Assembly: GCF_003173775.1 (NCBI RefSeq)
Contig: NZ_CP029552.1
Span: 947,001 to 1,011,000 of the forward strand
Length of the DNA stretch: 64,000 nucleotides
Direction: 5' to 3'
Origin: Methylobacterium sp. 17Sr1-1
GTDB lineage: Bacteria; Pseudomonadota; Alphaproteobacteria; Rhizobiales; Beijerinckiaceae
The notes beneath the pieces were generated by a model. That model saw nothing but the letters and a program-made list of their open reading frames with translations. It did no database searches and was not told where the DNA came from. Position numbers and translations under genes: made by a program. This document shows, in pieces, positions 26,773 through 34,118 of this stretch. Within the stretch, counting starts at the first letter, position 1; each line of letters starts with the position of its first letter.

Positions 26773-27924
26773 TTAGTGATTTAGATCTCGATCATCAATA
26801 TCGTTGTTATTATAGTGCTGCAGATAATGTTTTCTGTCGTTTAGATGGATTATATCTCCTGACTTGAAATAATTATGGATGGCGCGCACTCCTTCTTGGA
26901 CGTGCCAGGGAACAAGTGATCCGGTTTTCTGATCCATATCGCATAGCAGGTTAGCCTGCTCGATCGCAGCTAATTCCATATACGTCTCATGGTGACTGAG
27001 CAGATTGCTGCCGATCTCGTCAAATGCCGGATCAGCCGGGCTTGCCCCGGGCATTAAATCTCCCACTGTGCACAAGTTACCGATCGGGCTTGCAAACGGA
27101 AAATATGAACTTCTATCAACCTGCGCTCCAAACTGAGGAAATTTGAAGGACCGGAAGTCGAATGCATCTGGCGCGCCGCTGTTGCCGCGTATGCCTAACT
27201 TCAGACCCGTCGTGACCTGACCGTAGGCCTGCGCTACACGGTAAGCGCGACTGCTATCGAATGTGATCTCGAAATCCTCGCACTTGAGGTACCCGCGAAG
27301 TGCTCGCTTCAGAGCAGTTAGCATCACGGCGACGCCAGGCTCTGTAGTCCCTAATACGTGGATATGGCGAATATGATCAAAATAGCCGGCATCAATATAT
27401 TTTTTGATCTCGCTTACCCAGAACCAAAAATCAAGTCTTGTATGACCTCCGATGGCAAGACCCCATAGTCGTCGCGTCCTCATCCCCTCGATCCATCGCC
27501 GAGCTTCCTTGTGGTTCCTGCCCTGATAAACAGCTAGCAGCCGAACGTGAGTGGCGGCATTAGAAGCTGAAAAGTCGGTATTATCGAGTGTTGTGTGTAG
27601 ACATCTATCGAAGTTCCAAACATTGGGCTGTACGTCTATGGCCCTTGTTGGGATGTCGACGGGAAGTCCTACATCGCAGTTCTTCTCAATCCACCGGAGC
27701 GAGCGTTCTCGAAAATCGCTCATGGCCTCCTTGACGGCGCCGCTGATAAGGGAGAAGCCGCCGCTGTCACCCAGCACGAAGGAGTGGTTCCTAGCGCGAT
27801 CGCTGATCATCGTAGGGGTCTTGTCGTTGACACCCTCGGCCGCCGTGTAAAGGGCCCAGGGGTAGTGGAACAGACCAGACGGATTAAGGAAGTCCAGCTG
27901 CGATGGAGCCAATCCAGCCGGCAT
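26773..27924 (-). CDS. tRNA-guanine transglycosylase-like protein (TGT/DpdA superfamily)
   Basis: About 383 aa. It carries a TGT-type active-site pattern: VLGDSGGFSLI (Asp near 53, like the DSGGF of TGT), VDIPTRAID, AVYQGRN, WGLAIGGH (like the GLAIGG base-recognition loop), HVLGTTEPGVAVML and ITFDSSRAY (candidate nucleophile Asp near 223). The usual C-terminal zinc-binding Cys-x-Cys-x2-Cys...His set of bacterial Tgt is not visible. This fits the DpdA/phage branch that inserts 7-deazaguanines into DNA better than housekeeping Tgt. ATG 27924 has AAGG upstream; ATG 28044 would add 40 unlikely residues. Its GC is lower than the chromosome's. No preQ0 synthesis genes are present here. Confidence 0.62.
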   Translation of the reverse strand: MPAGLAPSQLDFLNPSGLFHYPWALYTAAEGVNDKTPTMISDRARNHSFVLGDSGGFSLISGAVKEAMSDFRERSLRWIEKNCDVGLPVDIPTRAIDVQPNVWNFDRCLHTTLDNTDFSASNAATHVRLLAVYQGRNHKEARRWIEGMRTRRLWGLAIGGHTRLDFWFWVSEIKKYIDAGYFDHIRHIHVLGTTEPGVAVMLTALKRALRGYLKCEDFEITFDSSRAYRVAQAYGQVTTGLKLGIRGNSGAPDAFDFRSFKFPQFGAQVDRSSYFPFASPIGNLCTVGDLMPGASPADPAFDEIGSNLLSHHETYMELAAIEQANLLCDMDQKTGSLVPWHVQEGVRAIHNYFKSGDIIHLNDRKHYLQHYNNNDIDDRDLNH

Positions 27925-28069
27925 GGGCCGCCTTAATGACGTCGCCGACCTCCTCGTAAAGCGAGAAAAGTTCCCATTCACCGCCGGCAGAAAGCGCGCA
28001 TAGTCGTTCGAACGCTGGTGAAGCGCTATCATCGTAATTCTCATTTTCAGGGAAGGGGAGGGGGTCCAA
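27884..28069 (-). CDS. possible small acidic protein upstream of the TGT-like gene
   Basis: About 60 codons reading LPFPENENYDDSASPAFERL, then CALSAGGEWELFSLYEEVGD and VIKAAHAGWIGSIAAGLP. Its composition and codon use look coding, more so than the overlapping frame that would extend the TGT-like protein. Only non-ATG starts (TTG 28069, or CTG further up) are available and no ribosome site is clear. It would overlap the TGT-like start at 27924 by about 40 bases. It may be a leader protein or a fragment. Confidence 0.35.
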   Translation of the reverse strand: MDPLPFPENENYDDSASPAFERLCALSAGGEWELFSLYEEVGDVIKAAHAGWIGSIAAGLP

Positions 28070-28079
28070 GTGGACCCCC
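28060..28079. other. 9-bp stem hairpin between two island genes
   Basis: GGGGGTCCA-AG-TGGACCCCC forms a perfect stem with a 2-base loop, just downstream of the 584-aa gene's stop (28101). No T-run follows on the minus strand, so it may be a weak terminator, a processing site or an RNA structure rather than a classical terminator. Confidence 0.5.
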
Positions 28080-28100
28080 AGGTTATGTCAGGCTAGCATT

Positions 28101-29855
28101 TCAGGCGTCAGAGGAAGGCTCAAGCGAGGCACCTTCGGGCCACTCCTCCTGCGACAGAGGAATGATAGAAAAATCTTTGCGCTCGCCCTTGTGCGACGCG
28201 GGGATGAATACCCGGTAGGCCGCGTTTGCGGTGCTGAAGCTGAGCACCAAGACCCGGTCCCCGATTTCCGACACGAGATCGGAAGTCACCTCTGACGAGA
28301 CACTAAGGTAGGCGGATAAGAACGCCACAAAGTCATCCAGGCGCACCTGGATGTCGGCTGCCCCCTCGACACGTTGGGCAGCGACGACCTTTGCCGGATC
28401 GTCAGCTTTGTCACAAAGCGCGGAGAACCCGGTCTTGCCGAGGGTAATTTTTACCTCGGGAGCGACCAGCTGAGTGCGGCCACGCTTCTTAGGCGCCTTC
28501 TGCACGACCTTAATGGCATTTGCGGCGTAAGCGCTGGCGAAGCCGTAGAACACCTTACCGCCGATCTCGCACATAGCCCTTCGATCTAGAGATTTCGGAT
28601 TGATGTCGGTGAAACCGTTGCCGGTAAGCCGTTGCAGCAACGCACTGAACTCGCCTTTGCCGTCACCAGTTGCGGCTTCTGTACGAACAACGATTTTTCC
28701 AACGGCAGACTGCATCTCGGTGGGTGACACCGCAATGTTGAACAGCATGCGCCTGTCAGCGGGCACAATATTAGCTTCGATCCGCTTCCGCATACGTGTT
28801 TCCAGCCTCGTATGGCCGAGGACCGGCTGACCGAGAATTAGATGCGGCTCGTGATGACGGCATTCCACGATGACGCTACCCTTCTTGGCTTCTCTAAGGC
28901 TCTGTGTGATCCTCCCGTCGGGATGAAAAACGTCTTGACGCTCGTCCGTACGCAGCTCCGTGCGGGTATCATTGGGATCGCTACCGCGCCGTTTGACCTG
29001 GTCGGTGTCGTACGTCAGCACACAGCTCCCCATCTGGAGCATCTCAGCGAGTGCCTGGGTGCGCTTAGGCGGCTTAGCTTGCGTGACGATCACACGGTCA
29101 ATTTCAGACTGGGGTAGCAATATCTCCTTCGTGGCACCATCGCTGAAGGTAAATAGCACACTAACGCGCGGCTCTCCTGGCTGTCCCCCAGTCAAAGCTG
29201 CCAAACCCAGGTTCTTCAAAATCGCGGCTTTGCCTTCCCGATCAAACGCGATGGGCGTAGGATTGCCGTCGCTGTCATCATTCTTGATGCGCTCTAAGGC
29301 ATTCAAACCGCCTGCCTCTTCGATGATCCCAACCAATCTTCGGACGGTCTCCCGATCGAGCGGAAGCAGTTTGATATCTATTCCTCGGGACACGAGGGTT
29401 CGAACCAATCCGTCGTACTGAGAACACTTTGAATTGATCCTTTTTGATGGGGCATCTGTTTTGCTGGTATCGGCAATATTCAGATTATAAAATACAGCGG
29501 CGGCCGGAGCGAACTCATGATTGCTGTTCGGCCTTTTGAAATCAGTGTTGAAATTGCTATAGATTTGGTTTGTATCGGTGTGCTGGTAGAGCAATGCGCC
29601 CATCGCAAATTGAATTCTAGCAGCCACACGCGCAGTAATGCCAGCCTTCCGCGCAACGGCATCCATGCGTAGTGTGGCTGTCTGCCAGTCCGAGCAGTCC
29701 TTCGCGCTAGGATTATTCCTGCCTTCAGGGACATGCTCATCCAGCAGTTTCAGGTTGTCGGCGAGTTCCGCCGGGACATTCGCGGGCAAAGCCGTCGCGG
29801 AGACGTCGGGAACAATAGCAGGCGCGACAGCATTCTGGTCAAGGTGGGACGACAT
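28101..29855 (-). CDS. unrecognised 584-aa island protein
   Basis: ATG 29855 has TTGGAG 7-8 bases upstream. The protein is soluble, with no signal or membrane segment. Features by rough position: helical N-terminus (20-90), an Asn/Ser-rich part with TDTNQIYSNFNTDFKRPNSN (about 110), a charged middle with IILPQ-like beta strands, and IVECRHHEPHLILGQPVLGH (about 340). KKRGRTQLVAPEVKI is near 475, and the tail is acidic. I recognise no family. Its place between the TGT-like gene and the divergent Rep-like gene suggests a role in the element's replication or DNA modification, but no catalytic motif supports either. Confidence 0.7.
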   Translation of the reverse strand: MSSHLDQNAVAPAIVPDVSATALPANVPAELADNLKLLDEHVPEGRNNPSAKDCSDWQTATLRMDAVARKAGITARVAARIQFAMGALLYQHTDTNQIYSNFNTDFKRPNSNHEFAPAAAVFYNLNIADTSKTDAPSKRINSKCSQYDGLVRTLVSRGIDIKLLPLDRETVRRLVGIIEEAGGLNALERIKNDDSDGNPTPIAFDREGKAAILKNLGLAALTGGQPGEPRVSVLFTFSDGATKEILLPQSEIDRVIVTQAKPPKRTQALAEMLQMGSCVLTYDTDQVKRRGSDPNDTRTELRTDERQDVFHPDGRITQSLREAKKGSVIVECRHHEPHLILGQPVLGHTRLETRMRKRIEANIVPADRRMLFNIAVSPTEMQSAVGKIVVRTEAATGDGKGEFSALLQRLTGNGFTDINPKSLDRRAMCEIGGKVFYGFASAYAANAIKVVQKAPKKRGRTQLVAPEVKITLGKTGFSALCDKADDPAKVVAAQRVEGAADIQVRLDDFVAFLSAYLSVSSEVTSDLVSEIGDRVLVLSFSTANAAYRVFIPASHKGERKDFSIIPLSQEEWPEGASLEPSSDA

Positions 29856-30125
29856 CGATAACTCCAATCACAATCGATCGCCGTGCGGCCAGGATTGGCG
29901 GCACGTCAAAACATCCGCCTCTCGGGCGGTGGTTTTGGTGATTGGCCGGCACTTCGCAGCACCATGGTCCTGAGCGAACTCAGACCGCCAACCGCATCGA
30001 TTGCGAAGGCAAGTGATCGGCCCACGCAGTCAGCGCTAAACATACCACAGGCAGCGGCGTGGTCAAGTATATTTTCGAGATAAATTTCATGTCCGTTTAA
30101 CCCGGTCGAACATGGTTAACGGCGC

Positions 30126-30142
30126 TTTCCGTTTAACGGAAA
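30126..30142. repeat. 17-bp palindrome TTTCCGTTTAACGGAAA, site 2
   Basis: A near-perfect palindrome, preceded by GGCGC and followed by GGGAGG, in the divergent promoter/origin region of the island. It is the exact reverse complement of the site at 39717-39733. It is a likely operator or partition/replication protein site. Confidence 0.65.
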
Positions 30143-30158
30143 GGGAGGCGCCGTCACA

Positions 30159-30200
30159 CCGGACGCGGATCAGGGCGGATGCGCGAGCGCATCTGTCCGG
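30159..30200. other. nested hairpin, candidate rolling-circle origin structure
   Basis: Outer arms CCGGAC (30159-30164) and GTCCGG (30195-30200) enclose an inner perfect hairpin GATGCGC-GA-GCGCATC (30178-30193). Cruciform-forming sequence near a rolling-circle Rep gene is typical of a double-strand origin, where Rep nicks a loop. The nick site itself is not identified. Confidence 0.4.
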
Positions 30201-30581
30201 CGCATTGGTAAAGCCGGAGCTAGGTCCCCCAATGGCGGTAGTCGTCTATTTTCCGCCCTTTGAGTGCTTGTCATGGCGAGCGACGTAGCTGGTTCACCGA
30301 TAGAGAGCTGCTTCGCTGTGGGGCATCGGGTGCCGGCCTATGCGTGCAAGCCTGAGCTTGCCTCGGCCTACCCCTAATCCCGTGGCTTCAACGCGTCGCC
30401 GTGAATGTACGGACAGATAGGAAGCCCCGGCCAACAGTGGCCGCACTGTCACTCAACAACAGATGGCACCAAACCCTTTTAAATCACACATAGGCAGTCA
30501 GATGACGCTGCAAGTGAATATAGACATGAAGTAATCACATAAATTAGTATTGACAATCATTTGCAGCAGGAGGATATTGAA

Positions 30582-31514
30582 ATGACAACGAAACTCGACG
30601 ATCTACGAATGGCTCTCGTTGAGGGCGCCAGCTGGCAGGACAAGAAGAAGATCCGCTGGTTGTATCCGGGCATGGCCGAGCAGCGTACACGGGTTATGAA
30701 GGCCATTGGTCCACGACACGACAAGTACGACCGCATGGAAGCATGTGGGACTATGGACGACAACCACAACAACATGCGACTATGCGGGGTGCCGTTGTGT
30801 CCACGCTGCTTTATGCGTAGGCGGGGCAAGGAAACGGCAATGGCAATACAGAAGCAGTTTGCGGGTGCCACGAACGATCAGATGGCGTTCCTCACGCTGT
30901 TGGTATCACCAACATGCGACCTCAGCACAGTGGATCCCTGCATTGATGCTACGGAGACGAGGCTTCGCAATATCATCCGCTACAAGAGGAGATCAGATGT
31001 CAGGTGGAATGCCGTGCAGTACGTGGGGTGGTGGGAGATGGATCGCCACAACGCGAGTGACATTCACGACAAGTTGGGTCGTAACAAGCGCATAGCACTG
31101 GAAAGCGAATGGCCAGTGCTGGTTCACCGCTTGGATCAGACGGTGTGGCAGCCACATCTGCACGCGATTGTATGCTTGGGCGATGTACCTGTGGAGGAGT
31201 TTAAGCAGGCCATTCGGGTTGGTGGGTATGACAAGCCGTATCAGGTGAACGTCAAGGAGTTCGATCACAACAGAGGCGTAGCTGAGAACATCAGGGATCT
31301 GGTTCGGTACTGCATGAAATTTCGCATTGAGCAGGACTACAAGGCGTCTACGTCTCAGCTGATATGGAATGGCAGTGCGCTTGTGGTGCAACGAAGGTGG
31401 TGGGACGACAAAGACATCACTGCTTATGTGGGCTGGTTGATGTGCAAGAGAGGTGGTTTTGAGAGACTAAAGACACGCATGGGTCCTGAGCGGGGTCGTG
31501 CTGGTAGTAAATGA
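30582..31514 (+). CDS. HUH-endonuclease rolling-circle replication initiator-like protein
   Basis: A 310-aa protein. A Cys cluster (Cys68, Cys73, Cys76 in CGVPLCPRC) comes before the HUH motif: WQPHLHAIV with His192-Leu-His194, the metal-binding pair. Then RDLVRYCMKF supplies a candidate catalytic Tyr243 with Lys246 (Y-x2-K), the order seen in Rep_1-type plasmid initiators. AGGAGG stands 8 bases before ATG 30582. Codons are AT-richer than in the chromosome. It probably nicks its origin to start rolling-circle replication of a plasmid or phage-like element now in the chromosome, or it is carried on a plasmid. Confidence 0.7.
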   Translation: MTTKLDDLRMALVEGASWQDKKKIRWLYPGMAEQRTRVMKAIGPRHDKYDRMEACGTMDDNHNNMRLCGVPLCPRCFMRRRGKETAMAIQKQFAGATNDQMAFLTLLVSPTCDLSTVDPCIDATETRLRNIIRYKRRSDVRWNAVQYVGWWEMDRHNASDIHDKLGRNKRIALESEWPVLVHRLDQTVWQPHLHAIVCLGDVPVEEFKQAIRVGGYDKPYQVNVKEFDHNRGVAENIRDLVRYCMKFRIEQDYKASTSQLIWNGSALVVQRRWWDDKDITAYVGWLMCKRGGFERLKTRMGPERGRAGSK

Positions 31515-32143
31515 GTGGACTTGTATGGGTATTGATATTAACAATTAATCTATACAAGACACTAACTGGCTACAAATACTCACACTCCACATCATACTCC
31601 CACACCCCTTCGTTGCCCCCAACGTGAGCCGGCCGTGGCAGGTGTTTCGCTGGCTTCCTGCAGATGTAGGAGGCCGCAATGGCTCGGCCGAGCTTGTTGC
31701 TCTGCACGGATCTCGCGAGTGTCGCGGAATGATATCACCAACGTGCCGAACTGCATGAGCCGTCTTGGTGCGGCCCGGCAGCTCGGATGGGGCTTCGGTG
31801 GCAGACGATCCGTGATCCGCTTCCATGCCGACGGTCTGACGCGATCGGTGAATTGACCAGCTATCCACAGTCGGGGATCTGCAGAGAAGGCGGACGACAG
31901 AGTTCACACAACGGTCACATCAAAGAGCCCGAAATAGCGAAGAATAAGAGCGCAAAATCAAAAGCTTAGGATTGCGCTCTTGGCTGAACAGCGTCCTTGT
32001 ACGTCGTGATGCATTTTCCCGGCCAATCGCGGAACGGCTAACAGTCTACGATCATGGCGATCTAATCTCAGGTTGAACAGTAGGACAACGGCAGTAGCGT
32101 CCCGGACATGAGAGCTAATCGAGCTCAAGCGAAGGACACACAC
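31515..32143. other. intergenic region, right edge of the island
   Basis: About 630 bases without a supported gene. A minus-strand stretch reading PSAWKRITDRLPPKPHPSCR then LMQFGTLVISFRDTREIRAE (about 31720-31850) looks like part of a degraded gene, but the frame breaks and no family is recognised. A 10-bp inverted repeat is at 31946-31981. Confidence 0.35.
31946..31981. repeat. perfect 10-bp inverted repeat
   Basis: AAGAGCGCAA (31946-31955) and TTGCGCTCTT (31972-31981) are separated by 16 AT-rich bases. It could be a terminator-like hairpin or an operator. It lies near the GC change on the right side of the island. Confidence 0.55.
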
Positions 32144-32605
32144 ATGTCGGTGCTCAAGACCCTCAAGCTCAGCGCTGCTGCTCCCTCTGTGTCAGCCAAC
32201 GATCCCCTCGCGCGGGCGCGGGAGAAGCTGCTGGGCCAACTTGCCGACCAGAAAGAGATGGTGACGGCGACCCTCGAAGGCCGGGTGTACCAGCCCCCCA
32301 AAACCCTTGGCATGCGCAAAGACGCCCAGGGTCACCGCGTGCGCATGGAGGTCAACCGCCGTGTGCGGCGCGGCTGGTTCCAAGACGAAGCCGGTACAAC
32401 GCACTTTCTGCTCCGAGTCGGTGGCAAGCCCATGCCTCTTCAGCCGGGCAAGGCCGCCATCGGCATCGGCACCCTCGACAAGCTGCCGGCGATCATCGAC
32501 GCCCTGATCAACGCGGTGAGGGCAGGGGAGCTGGACGCCCAGATCAAGGAGGCAGCGGTGGCTCGGGGTCTCATGATGGCGGAGCGCCGCAAGAAGGCCG
32601 TGTGA
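32144..32605 (+). CDS. small hypothetical protein, possibly DUF6641
   Basis: A 153-aa soluble protein from ATG 32144 with AAGGA upstream. It opens MSVLKTLKLSAAAPSVSAND, has a basic middle (GHRVRMEVNRRVRRGWF) and then FLLRVGGKPMPLQPGKAAIG, followed by a helical end with LPAIIDALINAVRAGELDAQ. The pattern resembles the DUF6641 family of proteobacteria, remembered rather than checked. Its function is unknown. A strong hairpin follows 20 bases after the stop, so it is probably a single-gene transcript. Confidence 0.65.
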   Translation: MSVLKTLKLSAAAPSVSANDPLARAREKLLGQLADQKEMVTATLEGRVYQPPKTLGMRKDAQGHRVRMEVNRRVRRGWFQDEAGTTHFLLRVGGKPMPLQPGKAAIGIGTLDKLPAIIDALINAVRAGELDAQIKEAAVARGLMMAERRKKAV

Positions 32606-32624
32606 GCTACACCGATAGCGGCGT

Positions 32625-32659
32625 GACGAGCAGCATCGGCAGTCCCGATGCTGCTCGTC
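32625..32659 (+). terminator. hairpin terminator after the 153-aa gene
   Basis: GACGAGCAGCATCGG and its exact complement CCGATGCTGCTCGTC flank a 5-base loop (CAGTC), followed by GTTTG. The 15-bp perfect stem directly after the stop at 32605 makes a terminator likely, though the T-run is short. Confidence 0.7.
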
Positions 32660-33085
32660 GTTTGACGGCAAGCCTCGTTCGCATCCCAAGTAGCTCGCGC
32701 GGGGAGGGGGATTGTTCACTCCCAGTCCAGGGGCTCGACGACTCACCTCAGCCGGGATGTTCCACAGAGCGTCCAGGGCAGCGTTCATGGCTGCTGCGCT
32801 GCCCGGAACACACCCCCGGCGCACTCGCCGGTCCTGAGACGTCCTATACGAAGGACGACACCACCTACAGTGAGGGGCGCGTCATGCCGCGCGTGTGGAT
32901 CCCGAGCGTGGGCATCGGGATCATCACCACGTAAGCTGCCGTCCTTAACCCGCTCTCGTCATACCTATACGAGTGCATCGTCCTCGGCGGCCTCGCCTAT
33001 GCCGACGTCGTGCTCACGCCGGTGTTAGGCGCGTGAGCCAGGTTCCTGCTAATAGTTGCGGATCCCATCGGAAGAGCAACAGCGC
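32660..33085. other. intergenic region without a supported gene
   Basis: About 430 bases after the hairpin. Open frames here are short and lack ribosome sites or recognisable sequence. No repeat or promoter motif stood out. Confidence 0.35.
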
Positions 33086-33934
33086 TTAGTGTGAAACGCC
33101 CGAAGTTTTGTTCAACTGAACCTCGAACCGCAGAGCGCGATCGAACAACTCAGACTTGCGATACTGCCGAGCTCTTCGCCATACCGGCAAGTCGTCATCG
33201 CCCTCTAGCCGAGTTTCCATGAGGCCAAACCACGTGAGAGGCCGCAACACCCGACTCTCGAGGGCGAAGCCGGCGAAATCGATTGGACCTTCATCAAGCG
33301 TGCCGTCCCACACCGTGCACGTACGTATCAGATCTTCGGGTTTGAACCACTCATGACCGGCAACTGACAGGCACCATAGCACGATGCCAATGTGGTTCTG
33401 TGGCCAGGCCTCGAGCGGCACCCGGTCGAAATACGCCAGGTTGACCTCCCAGAACGTGGTCACAAACAGCTGCCGAAATAAAGCACCCGCCTGATCCTCT
33501 CGGATCAACATTGTGCCGGCCTTGCTCGCCAGCAGTCGCTTCTCGCGCTTGCGGAGCAGCTTAACGTCTTGAGCGATCCGCCGGGTGATCTCGACGGGCA
33601 TCACATCAGCCTCGTTGAGCACCTTGTTCATCACCAACACGTTGGCCTTGTCGTAGCCCGGCCAGACCATCTCGTCGAAGAACGCGCGCACGTCGGCGCG
33701 GCTCAACGCACCCGTCGCAGTCAGCGTGAGCCCGCCGAGTGCCTGAGCACGCTCAATCATGAGGCGTGTGAGAGCCAATAGAGGAGCTTCGGCTACGCTG
33801 ACTTCGTCGAGGGCGTGCGCGAAGGTGATTGCCGCGGGCATACTGCCGTCGCGGCTGAGCAATGCCTCAAGGCTCGGCAGGGTCAGGAGAGACCAGATAG
33901 GCGGCTCAGCCAGGGTCGTCATAGCCGGTATCAT
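33086..33934 (-). CDS. hypothetical protein
   Basis: About 282 aa (ATG 33934; ATG 33922 also possible). It is soluble and mostly helical. Notable segments are FFDEMVWPGYDKANVLVMNK, LRKREKRLLASKAGTMLI, WPQNHIGIVLWCLSVAGHEW and VLRPLTWFGLMETR. These have the look of a conserved bacterial or plasmid protein, often seen beside pRiA4b ORF-3-type proteins, but I cannot assign a family with confidence. It is divergent from the MarR gene. Confidence 0.65.
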   Translation of the reverse strand: MIPAMTTLAEPPIWSLLTLPSLEALLSRDGSMPAAITFAHALDEVSVAEAPLLALTRLMIERAQALGGLTLTATGALSRADVRAFFDEMVWPGYDKANVLVMNKVLNEADVMPVEITRRIAQDVKLLRKREKRLLASKAGTMLIREDQAGALFRQLFVTTFWEVNLAYFDRVPLEAWPQNHIGIVLWCLSVAGHEWFKPEDLIRTCTVWDGTLDEGPIDFAGFALESRVLRPLTWFGLMETRLEGDDDLPVWRRARQYRKSELFDRALRFEVQLNKTSGVSH

Positions 33935-34083
33935 GCCACCCAATGGGGGAGGGTAGATAGCGTGATCCACATCGACCTCGCGCGACGTCCCTCACGTTCG
34001 ACGCACCTCCACGTGCTTCCTGGCTCGCGATCGAGCAGGCGTACGGCTGCGTCCAGATAGCCTCGCGACATGGATCCGCCTGC

Positions 34084-34110
34084 TTGACTCATTAAGTTAG
34101 GAGCCCTAAC
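34084..34110 (+). promoter_or_regulatory. marR promoter with palindromic operator
   Basis: A -35-like TTGACT (34084-34089) is followed by the palindrome GTTAGG-AGC-CCTAAC (34096-34110), only 8 bases before ATG 34119. MarR proteins bind such short palindromes over their own promoters, so autoregulation is likely. Confidence 0.6.
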
Positions 34111-34118
34111 TATCGTGC

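Larger units (their letters stand above)
29856..30581. other. divergent spacer of the island, candidate replication origin region
   Basis: About 720 bases between the divergent 584-aa and Rep-like genes, with no supported gene. It holds a half palindrome TCCGTTTAAC (near 30093), the 17-bp palindrome at 30126-30142, a nested hairpin at 30159-30200 and a GGCGG...CCGCC arm pair (about 30235-30258). HUH Rep proteins normally nick an origin close to their own gene, so this spacer is the natural place for one. Confidence 0.45.

Noticed and set aside
29390..29420. GGTTCGAACC segment as a tRNA T-loop
   Set aside because: It is inside the 584-aa coding frame, with no acceptor or anticodon arms around it.
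30549..30554. TTGACA before the Rep-like gene as a -35 box
   Set aside because: It is only about 14 bases from the ribosome binding site, which leaves no room for a -10 and transcript start.
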